Positions 63,914 to 64,000 of a DNA stretch of 64,000 nucleotides are shown here, piece after piece. Below the pieces are notes generated by a model. That model ran no database searches and was not told the DNA's origin. It was given only the letters and a program-made list of their open reading frames with translations. The number at the start of each line of letters is the position of its first letter. Position 1 is the stretch's first letter. The stretch is from Haematococcus lacustris (lineage: Eukaryota; Chlorophyta; Chlorophyceae; Chlamydomonadales; Haematococcaceae), in contig JASKMD010000001.1 of the NCBI GenBank assembly GCA_030144725.1, positions 1,713,923 to 1,777,922 on the forward strand, written 5' to 3'. The translations under genes were made by a program, and so were the position numbers.

Positions 63914-64000
63914 CTGCAAAAAGGAATCAGAATACGATCGGAACGATAGCCAGAACGTGGCAATGCTCACAGCATCAATAAGGAGCTAAATGAAACATCA

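Overview
The window is eukaryotic and consists almost entirely of transposable elements and satellite arrays. I see no conserved host housekeeping gene, rRNA or tRNA gene. Three things point to a green alga, most likely Chlamydomonadales: GT-AG introns with TGCAG-type acceptors, chromodomain Ty3/gypsy elements, and giant APE-type non-LTR polyproteins with a cysteine-protease region, like the RandI/Dualen group known from Chlamydomonas. This assignment is inference. The family names LINE-A, LINE-B, Gypsy-A and Gypsy-B are mine.

Layout. (1) 1-7965: LINE-A1, a non-LTR retrotransposon on the minus strand. Its single reading frame is open for at least 2,612 codons and runs off the left edge. It has a signal-peptide-like N-terminus, a canonical 2A ribosome-skipping motif, two tandem Josephin-like cysteine-protease domains, an APE endonuclease and the start of a reverse transcriptase. 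(2) 7966-9285: a decayed LINE-B 3' part, then a 500-N scaffold gap. (3) 9786-22991 and 22992-35150: a near-identical tandem duplication with a 13,214-bp offset. Each unit carries a Gypsy-A chromovirus, arrays of the palindrome CCAGTACTGG, a telomere-like (GGGCTA)n tract and a three-exon transposase-like gene. (4) 35172-48092: Gypsy-B, a second chromovirus on the plus strand with 456-bp LTRs and a GGGAT target duplication. Gypsy-A3 is nested inside it (36179-42879, duplication GCCAC), and Gypsy-A3 in turn carries a 525-bp palindrome element (duplication TAA). (5) 48093-50726: two rearranged LINE-B copies. (6) 50727-60897: LINE-A2 on the plus strand, with an expanded 38-residue repeat in its first ORF and a second 2A motif, split by a 6.84-kb TIR transposon (53799-60642). 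(7) 60901-62733: a larger copy of the palindrome element with possible exons. (8) 62971-63913: the 3' end of an intron-containing minus-strand gene of unknown function.

The main biological theme is translational recoding. LINE-A uses a 2A skip. Gypsy-A keeps gag and pol in one frame separated by the same UGA in all three copies, which suggests readthrough. Gypsy-B has pol in the -1 frame with a classical A AAA AAC slippery site in the overlap. A second theme is the 10-bp palindrome CCAGYRCTGG: the TA version fills the arrays around the transposase-like gene, and the CG version fills both subterminal regions of the TIR element. These may be transposase-binding subterminal repeats of two related DNA transposons.

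Limits. Everything here was read by eye from the sequence; there was no database search or alignment. Family names beyond well-known motifs are inference. The duplication lies beside an assembly gap and could be an assembly artefact.
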